From DAHUYF01 sp035553515 (GTDB taxonomy: Bacteria; Pseudomonadota; Alphaproteobacteria; ATCC43930; CGMCC-115725), in contig DATNDG010000002.1 in assembly GCA_035553515.1 (NCBI GenBank), forward strand, positions 4,234 to 68,233: a DNA stretch of 64,000 nt. The letters run 5' to 3'. The notes under the pieces are model-generated. The model was not told the DNA's origin, did no database searches, and saw only the letters and a list, made by a program, of their open reading frames with translations. Positions within the stretch are counted from its first letter, which is position 1, and every line of letters begins with the position of its first letter. Shown piece by piece: positions 9,160-17,790 of this stretch. The position numbers were made by a program, and so were the translations under genes.

Positions 9160-10388
9160 CACGCGGCTGCGCGGCCTGCGCGCTCCGCGAGCCGCGGCTG
9201 GCCGAACATCACCGAGTGGCGGATCGCCGAGATGTCGGCGCGCTCGCGCATCAGCCGCTGATACCAGGGACCGTCGGCGGTATCGCCGTAGAGCACCGCG
9301 CCGTCGATGCGGTTGTCGCGCAGGATCAGCTTCTTGTAGACGCCCGACGACGGGTCGTGCAGGACGATGGTCTCAGTGTCGGGGCCGCCGGCGACATTGC
9401 CTGCCGAGAACAGCTCGACGCCGGTGACTTTGAGTCTGGCCGCGGCAAGCGAGCCCGGATAGCGCGCGCAGCCCCAATCGACGAGATGGTTGGCGCAGAC
9501 CTTGGCCTGCTCGTAGAGCGGCGCGAGCAGGCCGTAGGTGCGGCCATGGCTCTCGGCGCATTCGCCCACGGCATAGATCGCGGGGTCATAGCTCAGCATC
9601 GTGCTGTCGACGACGATGCCGCGGCGGCAATGGAGCCCGGCCGCGCGCGCCAGCGCCACATTGGGGCGGATGCCGACCGCCATGATGACGAGGTCGGCCG
9701 GGATCTCGCGTCCGTCCTTCAGTCGCACATCGCTCACGGCCTCGCCGCCGGCGATCTCCACCGTTTCGGCCGGCATGACGAAATTGAGTCCGCGCAGCTC
9801 GAGAGAGTGGCGCAGCAGCTGTCCGGCATCGGCATCGAGCTGCTGCTCCATCAGCGTCGGCATGAGATGCACCACCGTCACTTTCATGCCGCGCTTCATC
9901 AGCCCGCTGGCCGCCTCGAGACCGAGCAGGCCGCCGCCGATGACCACCGCGTATTCATGCTGGCGCGACGCGGCGAGCATGCGGTTGACGTCGGCGATGT
10001 CGCGAAAGCCGACGACGCCCGGCAAGCCCGCACCCGGGATCGGCGGGACGTAGGGAAGCGAGCCGGTGGCGATGAGCAGCCGGTCATAGCGCGCCACCGT
10101 GCCGTCGGTGGTGCTCACCTCGCGCCGCGTACGGTCGATTAGGGAGACCGCCTTGCCTTTGTGCAAGGTGATGTCATGCGCGCGGTACCATTCATCGTCA
10201 TGCAGCACGATGTCGTCGACGCGCATTTCGCCGGCGAGCAGCGGCGATAGCAGGATGCGGTTGTAGTTGCCGTGGGGCTCGGCGCCGAAGATGGTGATGT
10301 CGTAGAGCTCGGGCGCGAGGCGCAGCACTTCCTCGACGACGCGCATCCCGGCCATGCCGTTGCCGATGACAACCAGTTTGCGGCGCAT
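9159..10388 (-). CDS. flp: FAD-dependent NAD(P)H oxidoreductase, electron donor for nitrate reductase (NirB N-terminal-like)
   Basis: 409 residues, equivalent to the FAD/NAD part of NirB without its BFD and sirohaem domains. The FAD site is VVIGNGMAGMRVVEE at residues 5-19, the second nucleotide motif VVIGGGLLGLEAASGLMKRG at about 150, and IYAVGECAESHGRTYGL closes the FAD domain. Its likely job is to pass electrons from NAD(P)H to NasC. ATG 10388 is preferred over ATG 10409, because the sigma-54 promoter at 10423-10437 would start the transcript near 10411, leaving no leader for the upstream ATG. Overlaps nasC by one base. Confidence 0.86.
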   Translation of the reverse strand: MRRKLVVIGNGMAGMRVVEEVLRLAPELYDITIFGAEPHGNYNRILLSPLLAGEMRVDDIVLHDDEWYRAHDITLHKGKAVSLIDRTRREVSTTDGTVARYDRLLIATGSLPYVPPIPGAGLPGVVGFRDIADVNRMLAASRQHEYAVVIGGGLLGLEAASGLMKRGMKVTVVHLMPTLMEQQLDADAGQLLRHSLELRGLNFVMPAETVEIAGGEAVSDVRLKDGREIPADLVIMAVGIRPNVALARAAGLHCRRGIVVDSTMLSYDPAIYAVGECAESHGRTYGLLAPLYEQAKVCANHLVDWGCARYPGSLAAARLKVTGVELFSAGNVAGGPDTETIVLHDPSSGVYKKLILRDNRIDGAVLYGDTADGPWYQRLMRERADISAIRHSVMFGQPRLAERAGRAAA

Positions 10389-10422
10389 CGCTTGCGATAT
10401 TCTTGTCATCGCCGGGAATCTC

Positions 10423-10437
10423 GCAAACCTCGTGCCA
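10423..10437 (-). promoter_or_regulatory. Sigma-54 promoter of flp-nasC
   Basis: On the minus strand the bases read TGGCACGAGGTTTGC, matching the -24/-12 consensus TGGCAC-N5-TTGC at every conserved position. Transcription would start near 10411, giving a leader of about 23 bases before the flp ATG at 10388. Confidence 0.8.
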
Positions 10438-10500
10438 GAACCGGCGTCGGACCCGGACCGCCGGAGAGAAGGGCGGCGGCGGGCGCGCTGATCGCGATCG

Positions 10501-10564
10501 GCGCAGCCGGCTGCGCAAAAAAGCCAATCTTGCCGATGGAATGAGCAAGCGCGCTCGCTGCTCA
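10501..10564. promoter_or_regulatory. Two palindromes between divergent sigma-54 promoters (candidate activator sites)
   Basis: A perfect 16-bp palindrome GCGCAGCCGGCTGCGC lies at 10501-10516. A second inverted repeat with arms TGAGCA / TGCTCA spans 10542-10564. Both sit between the two sigma-54 promoters, where an NtrC-type activator would bind. Neither is an exact copy of the enteric NtrC consensus, so the identity of the regulator is inference. Confidence 0.35.
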
Positions 10565-10634
10565 AAAACGCGGCACTGGCGGGAAATCGCCGGATTGGCG
10601 CGCCGGGCGTCGATGCGCCGCGACCTCGGCACCC

Positions 10635-10649
10635 TGGCACATGTCTTGC
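10635..10649 (+). promoter_or_regulatory. Sigma-54 promoter of the nitrate transporter gene
   Basis: The bases read TGGCACATGTCTTGC, a full match to TGGCAC-N5-TTGC. It lies 50 bases before the ATG of the NarK-type gene; the predicted transcript start is near 10661. Confidence 0.8.
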
Positions 10650-10698
10650 GACGCTTTGCGGGCGCGCAATCCAGGCGCGCTTCGCGCATGGGGGCGTC

Positions 10699-11964
10699 AT
10701 GGCGCCGAGCTTCAGCGACTTCAGGAAAACCGGCCACTGGCCAACTCTGCTGGCCGCCTTCCTCTATTTCGATTTCAGCTTCATGGTCTGGGTCGCGCTC
10801 GGCCCACTCATTCTCTATGTAGCGCGACCGCTCGGGCTTTCGGTTGGCGACCGCTTCGATATCGTCGCCATACCGATTCTCGCCGGTGCCGTGCTGCGCG
10901 TGCCCTTGGGAGCGCTCGCCGATCACATCGGCGCCAAGGCGACCGGCGCCGGGGCGCAGCTCCTGGTCATCATCGCGATCGCCTATCCGTGGCTTGCCGG
11001 GCTGCACAGCAAGCTCGAGCTCGAGCTGCTCGCGCTCGCGCTCGGGTTCGCCGGCGCGTCCTTCGCCGTAGCGCTGCCGCAGGCAAGCCGCTGGTATCCA
11101 CCGCGCTATCAGGGCCTGGTCATGGGCATCGCCGGTGCCGGCAATATGGGCGTGGTGCTGGAGACGCTGAGCGCGCCCTGGCTCGCCGAGCATTTCGGTT
11201 GGCAGACCGCCTTCGGCACCCTGCTGCTTTTCCTGGTGCCGACCCTGGTGTTCTACCTCTGCGCCGCAAAGGATGCGCCCGAGCACCGGCAGCGCGCGAG
11301 CTGGCGCAGCTACCGCGCGCTCCTCGCCGACGGCGACAGCTGGCGCTTCATGTTCTTCTATTTCATCACTTTCGGCGGCTTCGTCGGGCTTGCCAATGCG
11401 CTGCCGCTCTATTTCACCCTGCAGTTCCATGTCTCGGGCATTGCCGCCGGGCTGATCGTTGCAGTCATCGTGTTCTTCGGCTCGGCCTTCCGCCCGCTTG
11501 GCGGCCATATTGCCGATCGGCTTGGCGGCATCCGCACGCTGCTCGCGTTGTTTGCGGTGGTGAGCCTCGCCTACTTCGCCATCGCCTTTTTGCCCGCCGG
11601 ACCTGCTGCGGCCGTCGGGCCGGGTTGGGGCGTGGCGGCGATGCCGGGCATCGCCTGGATTGCCATGCTGCTCTTTTCGATCGGCGTGCTCGCGCTCGGC
11701 ATGGGCAATGGCGCGGTCTTTCAGCTCGTTCCGCAGCGCTTTCGTCGCGAGATCGGCGTCATGACCGGGTTGGTCGGCTGCGCCGGCGGCATCGGCGGTT
11801 TCCTGCTGGCGCGCGTGCTCGGCCTGTCGAAGGTCTATAGCGGCGGGTTCACCGACGGCTTCATGCTGTTCAGCCTGCTGGCGCTTGCCTGCCTCGCGGG
11901 GCTGAGCCTGGTGCGCAAGCGCTGGCGCTCCTCCTGGGGCGCCGCCTCGGGTGCGCGCGTCTGA
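10699..11964 (+). CDS. narK: NarK/NasA-type nitrate/nitrite MFS transporter
   Basis: Inner-membrane major facilitator transporter, 421 residues with about twelve hydrophobic helices. The nitrate-porter signature is seen in GFAGASFAVALPQASRWYPP followed by RYQGLVMGIAGAGNMGVVLE (about residues 115-155), and the second repeat appears as GMGNGAVFQLVPQRFRREIG. It is divergent from flp-nasC and has its own sigma-54 promoter, so it should supply nitrate for assimilation under nitrogen limitation. It ends six bases before a convergent lipoprotein gene. Confidence 0.92.
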   Translation: MAPSFSDFRKTGHWPTLLAAFLYFDFSFMVWVALGPLILYVARPLGLSVGDRFDIVAIPILAGAVLRVPLGALADHIGAKATGAGAQLLVIIAIAYPWLAGLHSKLELELLALALGFAGASFAVALPQASRWYPPRYQGLVMGIAGAGNMGVVLETLSAPWLAEHFGWQTAFGTLLLFLVPTLVFYLCAAKDAPEHRQRASWRSYRALLADGDSWRFMFFYFITFGGFVGLANALPLYFTLQFHVSGIAAGLIVAVIVFFGSAFRPLGGHIADRLGGIRTLLALFAVVSLAYFAIAFLPAGPAAAVGPGWGVAAMPGIAWIAMLLFSIGVLALGMGNGAVFQLVPQRFRREIGVMTGLVGCAGGIGGFLLARVLGLSKVYSGGFTDGFMLFSLLALACLAGLSLVRKRWRSSWGAASGARV

Positions 11965-11970
11965 AGGGGG

Positions 11971-12435
11971 TCAGAGGCGGGTCTGGGGGCTGTGTCGTAT
12001 GACGGCATCGCCGCCGCCGGCGCAGTCCCCGCCGCCGGTCCGGAGCAGGCTGCGCTCGCGCGTCTCGCTGTAGAGCACGCGAATGCCGCCGGTTCCTCGA
12101 TAGAGGAAGAGGTCGAGCACGCAATCGACGCCCCGATATTGCCACAGCTCGGCCGGCGGCTCGTCGCGGCGGAAATCCGGCTCGCCGAGCAGCGCTACCA
12201 CCTGTGCCGCGCTGAGGCCGGTGAGCCTGCGCGGTGCCGGCAGGCGGTTGGCGAGGGGCGAAGCGCCGATCGGCGCGGCGCCGCCGGCGAGGCCGGGCGG
12301 CGTCGCCGGTGCCGTGCTGCAGGCGGCGAGGAGCGTCAGCCCCAACCCGGCAAAAAGAAAACGGCGGAAGCGACCGCCCGCGATGGCGGCTGCTTCGCCG
12401 TTTCCTGTACCGGCCGCGTCGAGCGACCCGACCAT
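11971..12435 (-). CDS. Putative lipoprotein with SmpA/BamE-like fold pattern
   Basis: 154 residues. A hydrophobic segment ends in the lipobox LLAAC (Cys39), so an N-terminal extension of about 20 residues precedes the signal core and the true start may be internal. The mature part contains LTGLSAAQVVALLGEPDFRR then ELWQYRGVDCVLDLFLY, a pattern like the small lipoprotein domains in which a helix with LLGxP is followed by a strand with W-x-Y. The function is not known. It lies 40 bases downstream of the bactofilin gene on the same strand. Confidence 0.65.
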   Translation of the reverse strand: MVGSLDAAGTGNGEAAAIAGGRFRRFLFAGLGLTLLAACSTAPATPPGLAGGAAPIGASPLANRLPAPRRLTGLSAAQVVALLGEPDFRRDEPPAELWQYRGVDCVLDLFLYRGTGGIRVLYSETRERSLLRTGGGDCAGGGDAVIRHSPQTRL

Positions 12436-12475
12436 TCCGACCTGTTCCCCGGGGCGAGACTGTCGCCCCGACGCG

Positions 12476-13141
12476 CTAGCTGGCCTTCGCCTCGTCCGCC
12501 AGCGACAGGATGGTCGGGCGCGTCACCGGCGTCGGCATGTCGCCTTCCGCAATCGGCTGCGCCTGGATGTCGCCCGAGATCTGCCCGCCGCACTCGATCT
12601 CGATCTGACCGTAGCGCACGGTGCCGATGACCCGGCCGCTGGCACGGATCAGTAGACGGCGGCGAACGTTAAGGGTCCCTTCAAACCGGCCGCGAATCTC
12701 TGCGTCGTCGATCGAGGCCGAGCCCTTGAAGAGGCCGCTCTCGGCGATGTCGATGTCGCGGCAATTGGCGAGATTGGCCTCTACGCTGCCCTCGACCACC
12801 AGCCGGTCGCAGGCGGTGATCTCGCCGGAGAGCGAGATCTCGCGTCCGACGATGAGCTTGCGGATCTCGGCGTCGCGCTTGACCGGCGTCGGCACGGTCG
12901 GCGTGCGCGGGGTCTCGCTGGCGATGGCCGGCTTCAGCGTCTCGATCGGCTTCAGCGCCTCGAGCGGCTTCACCGGCTCGACATTCAGTGGCCGCGAGCC
13001 TGCCGGCATGGGCGGGCGGGCGGGCGCGGGGGTGGGCGCGGCGCCCGATGGGCGCGGGCCCGGCTTTGCCGGGATGCCGAGCTCATCACCGAGCTCCGGC
13101 AGGAGCTTATCGTCGTCGGAGTTCTTCTTGCGGCCGAACAT
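12476..13141 (-). CDS. Bactofilin (polymer-forming cytoskeletal protein)
   Basis: 221 residues. A proline-rich, disordered N-terminus (to about residue 95) precedes a right-handed beta-helix bactofilin domain (DUF583) with the repeating pattern KLIVGREISLSGEITACDRL, VVEGSVEANLANCRDIDIAE and GRFEGTLNVRRRLLIRASGR. Bactofilins assemble without nucleotide into filaments that scaffold envelope or stalk proteins. No peptidase or cell-wall partner lies next to it here, so its specific job cannot be deduced. Confidence 0.9.
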   Translation of the reverse strand: MFGRKKNSDDDKLLPELGDELGIPAKPGPRPSGAAPTPAPARPPMPAGSRPLNVEPVKPLEALKPIETLKPAIASETPRTPTVPTPVKRDAEIRKLIVGREISLSGEITACDRLVVEGSVEANLANCRDIDIAESGLFKGSASIDDAEIRGRFEGTLNVRRRLLIRASGRVIGTVRYGQIEIECGGQISGDIQAQPIAEGDMPTPVTRPTILSLADEAKAS

Positions 13142-13195
13142 GGCGGGACACCTGGATGGGGTTTGATGTACGGGGTCGAGCCTCGCGCCGACAGA

Positions 13196-13906
13196 TTAAT
13201 CTTTCATTAACCCTGTGCGTCGCAGGCCCGCGAAAGTTTCGAGCGAGTCGTCCCGTCTTAGCCCTTCGAAGACATGCAGCATGAAAGCCGCCGCCATCAC
13301 CGGCGCCACCAGATTGATCAGGGGCAACGACAGCAGAGTGACGATGACAACCCCGGCCAGAACCAGCCGACCGCGATGCCGCCGCCACATCGCCCGCGCC
13401 GCACCCCGGTCCACCCGACGGAGCGCGATAAGCTCAAAATATTCACGCCCGACAAGATATCCGTTCAATCCATAGTAGATAAAGAAATTTATCGCCGGGA
13501 TCAGATAGAACGGCAGAGCCAGCAGATTGAGCACCAGCGCGAGCAGCAGCAGCCGGAGCGCGCCACCGAGCCCGGCGAGCACGCCGCTGCTCCGTGCGCG
13601 CCCCATGCCAGGATATCTGCGGCTTTCCACCGATTGCACGATGTCGTCGAGGAAGAATCCCAGGATCAGCATCGTCACCGCCGGAAACAGCAGCCAGGCG
13701 AGGAACAGCGCGGCGAGATCGCCGGCCACCGCGATGAGCGTGTCGAGCCAGGAAATCCCGGCGACTCGGGCATGGCCGAGCAGCGCGCCGGCGGCGAGCC
13801 ACAGCAGCACCAGCAGCAGCGTTGCGAGCACGAGGCTGATGCCGATGGTGCGGCGCTGCTCGGGCGCGAAGGTATCCTCGACGGCCAGGCGCAATTCGCT
13901 CAGCAT
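13196..13906 (-). CDS. EI24 domain (CysZ-like) membrane protein
   Basis: 236 residues with about five hydrophobic segments, including GISLVLATLLLVLLWLAAGA and RLLLLALVLNLLALPFYLIP. The FYLIPAINFFIYYGLNGYLV stretch followed by GREYFELIALRR is the characteristic EI24/CysZ motif. CysZ of E. coli conducts sulfate, but alphaproteobacterial EI24 proteins next to nth or PfkB kinases have no proven role. The ATG at 13906 is preceded by GGGAGGGG; an upstream frame to 14002 is arginine-rich and unlikely. Divergent from the kinase gene. Confidence 0.85.
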   Translation of the reverse strand: MLSELRLAVEDTFAPEQRRTIGISLVLATLLLVLLWLAAGALLGHARVAGISWLDTLIAVAGDLAALFLAWLLFPAVTMLILGFFLDDIVQSVESRRYPGMGRARSSGVLAGLGGALRLLLLALVLNLLALPFYLIPAINFFIYYGLNGYLVGREYFELIALRRVDRGAARAMWRRHRGRLVLAGVVIVTLLSLPLINLVAPVMAAAFMLHVFEGLRRDDSLETFAGLRRTGLMKD

Positions 13907-14070
13907 CGCCCCTCCCGGGGTGCGGCATCCCAGTCCTGCGGCGCGCCAGCCTCGCGCCGCGCTTCGCCCGAGGCAAGCGGCGTCGCGTCGGCTTTGCCGC
14001 AAATGCTTGCCGGCTTGACCGGCCCTCCTATACTCCGCGCCGATTTTTCTGGCAGGCGCGGAAGGGGTTT

Positions 14071-15066
14071 ATGGCAATGGCAACTCTCGATGTCGTCGGC
14101 ATCGGCAACGCGATCGTCGACGTCATCGCCCGCGCCGATGACGCCTTCCTCGCGCGCGAGGGGCTGGCCAAGGGATCGATGCAGCTGATCGACGCGGCCC
14201 GCGCCGAAGCGCTCTACGCGGCGATGGGCCCGGCGATGGAGATGTCCGGGGGCTCGGCCGGCAACACCATGGCCGGAATCGCCTCGCTCGGCGGCAAGGG
14301 CGCCTATATCGGCAAGGTCGCGGCGGACGAGCTGGGCGAAGTCTTCGCCCATGACATCCGCTCGATCGGCGTGCGCTTCGAGACTGAGCCGCTGCGCCGG
14401 GGCGCGCCGACCGCGCGCTCGCTCATCCTGGTCACCCCCGACGCGCAGCGCACGATGAACACGTTTCTCGGCGCCTGCGTCGAGCTTGGGTCCGAGGACA
14501 TCCCGCGCGAGCTCATCGAGGCGGCACAGGTGACCTATCTCGAGGGCTATCTCTTCGATCCGCCGCAGGCCAAGGCCGCGTTTCAGAAAGCGGCCGAGCT
14601 CGCCCATGCCGCCGGCCGCAAGGTGAGCCTCACCCTGTCGGATGCCTTCTGCGTCGGCCGCTATCGTGCCGAGTTCCTGGCGCTCATCGCCGGCCATGTC
14701 GACATCCTTTTCGCCAACGAGGCGGAGATCACCGCGCTCTACGAGACCAAGAGCTTCGATGCGGCGTTGGCATCGGTGCGCGGCCATTGCGAGATCGCGG
14801 CGCTGACGCGCAGTGAGAAAGGCTCGGTCATCGTCACCAGGAACGAGGCGAAGGCGATCCCGGCGGCGCCGGTCGAGCGCCTCGTCGATACCACCGGCGC
14901 CGGCGATCTCTACGCCGCGGGCTTCCTCTTCGGGCTCACCCATGGCCGCGACCTGGCCACGTCCGGCCGGCTCGGCAGCCTCGCCGCAGCCGAGGTGATC
15001 TCTCATTACGGCGCCCGGCCGGAAGCCTCGCTCAAGGCGCTCGCAGCGAAAGCCGGTCTGCTCTGA
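14071..15066 (+). CDS. PfkB-family carbohydrate kinase, probable adenosine kinase
   Basis: 331 residues. The ribokinase fold is shown by the N-terminal VVGIGNAIVDVIA, the substrate loop SGGSAGNTMAGIASLGGKGA and the C-terminal signature DTTGAGDLYAAGFLFG with the catalytic aspartate. The early segment MQLIDAARAEALYAAMGPAM resembles the alphaproteobacterial adenosine kinase group, so purine nucleoside salvage is the most likely role, but substrate choice in PfkB enzymes cannot be read securely from sequence. GGAAGGGG precedes the ATG at 14071; another ATG lies two codons in. Confidence 0.85.
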   Translation: MAMATLDVVGIGNAIVDVIARADDAFLAREGLAKGSMQLIDAARAEALYAAMGPAMEMSGGSAGNTMAGIASLGGKGAYIGKVAADELGEVFAHDIRSIGVRFETEPLRRGAPTARSLILVTPDAQRTMNTFLGACVELGSEDIPRELIEAAQVTYLEGYLFDPPQAKAAFQKAAELAHAAGRKVSLTLSDAFCVGRYRAEFLALIAGHVDILFANEAEITALYETKSFDAALASVRGHCEIAALTRSEKGSVIVTRNEAKAIPAAPVERLVDTTGAGDLYAAGFLFGLTHGRDLATSGRLGSLAAAEVISHYGARPEASLKALAAKAGLL

Positions 15067-15195
15067 CATTCCCGTCGACCGGCGCGGCGAACTCGGCTAT
15101 ACCGGCGCCGCCATTGCGCTTTCCGGCGCGGATGCCCACTTAACAGCGTCATCCGTCATTTCCTCTTAACCATTCTTCGGCATTCTGCGGCGCCC

Positions 15196-17019
15196 ATGGA
15201 CATCCGTAACATCGCCATCATCGCGCATGTCGACCACGGCAAGACCACGCTGGTGGACGCCTTGCTGCGCCAGAGCGGCGCATTCCGCGCCAACCAGCAG
15301 GTGATGGAGCGGGCGCTCGACAGCAACGATCTCGAGCGCGAGCGCGGCATCACCATCCTTGCCAAATGCACCTCGGTGCTCTGGCGCGACGTGCGCATCA
15401 ACATCGTCGACACGCCGGGCCATGCCGATTTCGGCGGCGAGGTCGAGCGCATCCTCAGCATGGTCGATGGCGTCGTCGTGCTGGTCGATGCGGCGGAAGG
15501 GCCGATGCCGCAGACCAAGTTCGTGGTCGGCAAGGCGCTGCGCCAGGGCCTCCGGCCGATCGTCGTCATCAACAAGGTCGACCGGCCGGATGCGCGCGTC
15601 CATCAGGTGCATGACGAGATCTTCGATCTCTTTGCCGCGCTCGATGCCACCGACGAGCAGCTCGATTTTCCGACGCTCTACGCTTCCGGCCGCGCCGGAT
15701 GGGCGGTCGCCGATCTGGAGGCGCCGCGCCAGGATCTGAGCACGCTCTTCGACCTCATCCTGAGCCACGTGCCGTCGCCGGTCGCCGATCCCGGCCGGCC
15801 CTTCGCCATGCTGGTCACCACGCTGGAGAGCGATCCCTATCTGGGGCGCGTGCTGACCGGGCTCATCCACAGCGGCACGGCGCGCGTCAACATGCCGGTT
15901 AAGGCGCTGGCGCGCGACGGGCGGGTGATCGAGCAGGCGCGCCTCACCAAGCTGCTGGCGTTCCGCGGGCTTGAGCGCAAGCCGATCGACGAGGCCGAGG
16001 CAGGCGACATCATCGCCATCGCCGGGCTTGCCGAGACCACCGTCGCCGATACCATCTGCGCGCCGGAGGTAGCCGAGGCGCTGCCGGCGACGCCGGTCGA
16101 TCCACCGACGCTCGCCATGACCTTCTCGGTCAATGACAGCCCGCTCGCCGGCCGCGAGGGCAGCAAAGTCACCTCGCGGATGATCGTCGAGCGGCTGCGG
16201 CGCGAGGCCGAGGGCAATGTCGCGATCCGCGTGCGCGAGACCGAGGACAAGGACGCGGTCGAGGTCGCCGGTCGCGGCGAGCTGCAGCTCGGCGTGCTCA
16301 TTGAGACCATGCGGCGCGAGGGCTACGAGCTTGCCATCTCGCGCCCGCGCGTGCTGTTCAGGACCGATCCCGCCACCGGCCAGCGCCTCGAGCCGATCGA
16401 GGAGGTGCAGGTGGATGTCGATGAGGAGTTCTCCGGCGTCGTCGTCGAGAAGATGGCGATGAGGAAGGCCGAGCTCGTCGACATGCGTCCCTCGGGCGGG
16501 GGCAAGCAGCGCATCTCCTTCCACGCGCCGACGCGCGGCCTCATCGGCTATCAGGGCGAATTCCTCACCGACACGCGCGGCACCGGCATCATGAGCCGGC
16601 TCTTTCACGGCTACGCGCCCTGGAAGGGGCCGATCGAGGGCCGCCGCAACGGCGTGCTGATCTCCACCGGCGACGGCTCGGCGGTCGCCTATGCCCTCTG
16701 GAACCTCGAGGATCGCGGGCCGATGTTCATCGTGCCCGGGACCCAGGTCTATCAGGGCATGATCATCGGCGCGCACACGCGCGACAACGATCTCGACGTC
16801 AACCCGATCAAGGGCAAGCAGCTCACCAACATCCGCACCACCTCCAAGGACGAGGCGGTGCGGCTGACCCCGCCGATCCTGATGACGCTCGAGCAGGCGA
16901 TCGCCTATATCGCCGATGACGAGCTGGTCGAGGTGACGCCGAAATCGATCCGCCTCAGGAAGCGTTTCCTCGACCCCAACGAGCGCAAGCGCCAGGCGCG
17001 CGCCGCGCAAGCGGGGTGA
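15196..17019 (+). CDS. typA: Translational GTPase TypA/BipA
   Basis: 607 residues, standard for the family. GTP-binding motifs: G1 AHVDHGKTTLVDALL near residue 11, switch I ERERGITILAK, G3 DTPGHADFGGEVER, G4 NKVDRP. Downstream are the EF-G-like domains and the BipA C-terminal region (LIGYQGEFLTDTRGTGIMSR, DLDVNPIKGKQLTNIRTTSK). TypA acts on ribosomes during assembly and stress. The gene stands alone, with a repeat element directly after it. Confidence 0.97.
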   Translation: MDIRNIAIIAHVDHGKTTLVDALLRQSGAFRANQQVMERALDSNDLERERGITILAKCTSVLWRDVRINIVDTPGHADFGGEVERILSMVDGVVVLVDAAEGPMPQTKFVVGKALRQGLRPIVVINKVDRPDARVHQVHDEIFDLFAALDATDEQLDFPTLYASGRAGWAVADLEAPRQDLSTLFDLILSHVPSPVADPGRPFAMLVTTLESDPYLGRVLTGLIHSGTARVNMPVKALARDGRVIEQARLTKLLAFRGLERKPIDEAEAGDIIAIAGLAETTVADTICAPEVAEALPATPVDPPTLAMTFSVNDSPLAGREGSKVTSRMIVERLRREAEGNVAIRVRETEDKDAVEVAGRGELQLGVLIETMRREGYELAISRPRVLFRTDPATGQRLEPIEEVQVDVDEEFSGVVVEKMAMRKAELVDMRPSGGGKQRISFHAPTRGLIGYQGEFLTDTRGTGIMSRLFHGYAPWKGPIEGRRNGVLISTGDGSAVAYALWNLEDRGPMFIVPGTQVYQGMIIGAHTRDNDLDVNPIKGKQLTNIRTTSKDEAVRLTPPILMTLEQAIAYIADDELVEVTPKSIRLRKRFLDPNERKRQARAAQAG

Positions 17020-17020
17020 A

Positions 17021-17118
17021 AAGCTTTCAGCCGTCGGCTCTCAGCCATCGGCCTTGGCCGCAATTGTGAGCATTTGGGTTCGCGCGACCGACGGCTGACG
17101 GCGGATAGCTGACAGCTT
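17021..17118. repeat. Imperfect inverted repeat between typA and the cyclophilin gene
   Basis: The left 33 bases (from 17021) and the reverse complement of the right 33 bases (ending 17118) match at 25 positions. Both arms are built from TCAGCC/GTCGG units. The whole 98 bases could fold as one long hairpin. A related TCAG-rich stretch occurs at 57266-57300. It resembles short dispersed intergenic repeats; no coding potential. Confidence 0.6.
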
Positions 17119-17169
17119 GGTCCTTTCCCGCTATCGTCGCCGCTTCCTCAGCCCGGAGCGGTTCACTCG

Positions 17170-17727
17170 ATGCGTTTCAAAGCCCTTGCCGTCGCCCTCG
17201 GCCTCTTCCTGCTGGCGCTGGCGCCGGCGCGGGCCGCCGACCCCCAGAACACGGTCTATATGGACGTGCCGAAGGGGCGCGTGGTGATCGCACTGCGCCC
17301 CGACCTCGCGCCGAAGACGGTGGCGCATTTCAAGGATCTGGTGCGGCGCGGCTTCTATGACGGGCTCACCTTCCATCGCGTCATCGCCGGTTTCATGGCG
17401 CAGACCGGCGATCCCAGGGGTGACGGCACCGGCGGCTCCGGCCAGACCGTGCCGGCGGAGTTCAGTCAGGGGCATTTCGTCCGCGGGACGCTGGGCCTCG
17501 CCCGCGCGCAGGATCCCGACAGCGGCGACAGCCAGTTCTTCATCTGCTTCGCGCCGGCCCCGTTCCTCGATGGCAAATACACCATCTTCGGCCAGGTGGT
17601 CTTGGGCATGGAGGCGGTCGACGCGATCAAGAAGGGCGACCCCAACCGCAACGGCGCCGTGACCGATCCCGATCGCATCCTGCGCATGCAGATCGCCGCC
17701 GATGCCGACAAGGCGAAAAAGGGCTGA
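17170..17727 (+). CDS. Peptidyl-prolyl cis-trans isomerase, cyclophilin type, periplasmic
   Basis: 185 residues. A signal peptide (MRFKALAVALGLFLLALAPA, cleaved near RAA) precedes a cyclophilin domain with DLVRRGFYDGLTFHRVIAGF, the catalytic arginine in FHRVI, MAQTGDPRGDGTGGSG, and SQFFICFAPAPFLDGKYTIF. It should assist folding of exported proteins. The adjacent downstream gene is a cytoplasmic copy with nearly the same domain, so this is a local duplicated pair. Confidence 0.94.
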   Translation: MRFKALAVALGLFLLALAPARAADPQNTVYMDVPKGRVVIALRPDLAPKTVAHFKDLVRRGFYDGLTFHRVIAGFMAQTGDPRGDGTGGSGQTVPAEFSQGHFVRGTLGLARAQDPDSGDSQFFICFAPAPFLDGKYTIFGQVVLGMEAVDAIKKGDPNRNGAVTDPDRILRMQIAADADKAKKG

Positions 17728-17790
17728 CCGGCGCTTGCCGCTGCACGGGCGGTGTGGGATAACGCGCCCATCGCTTACTGGAGGTGCGGA

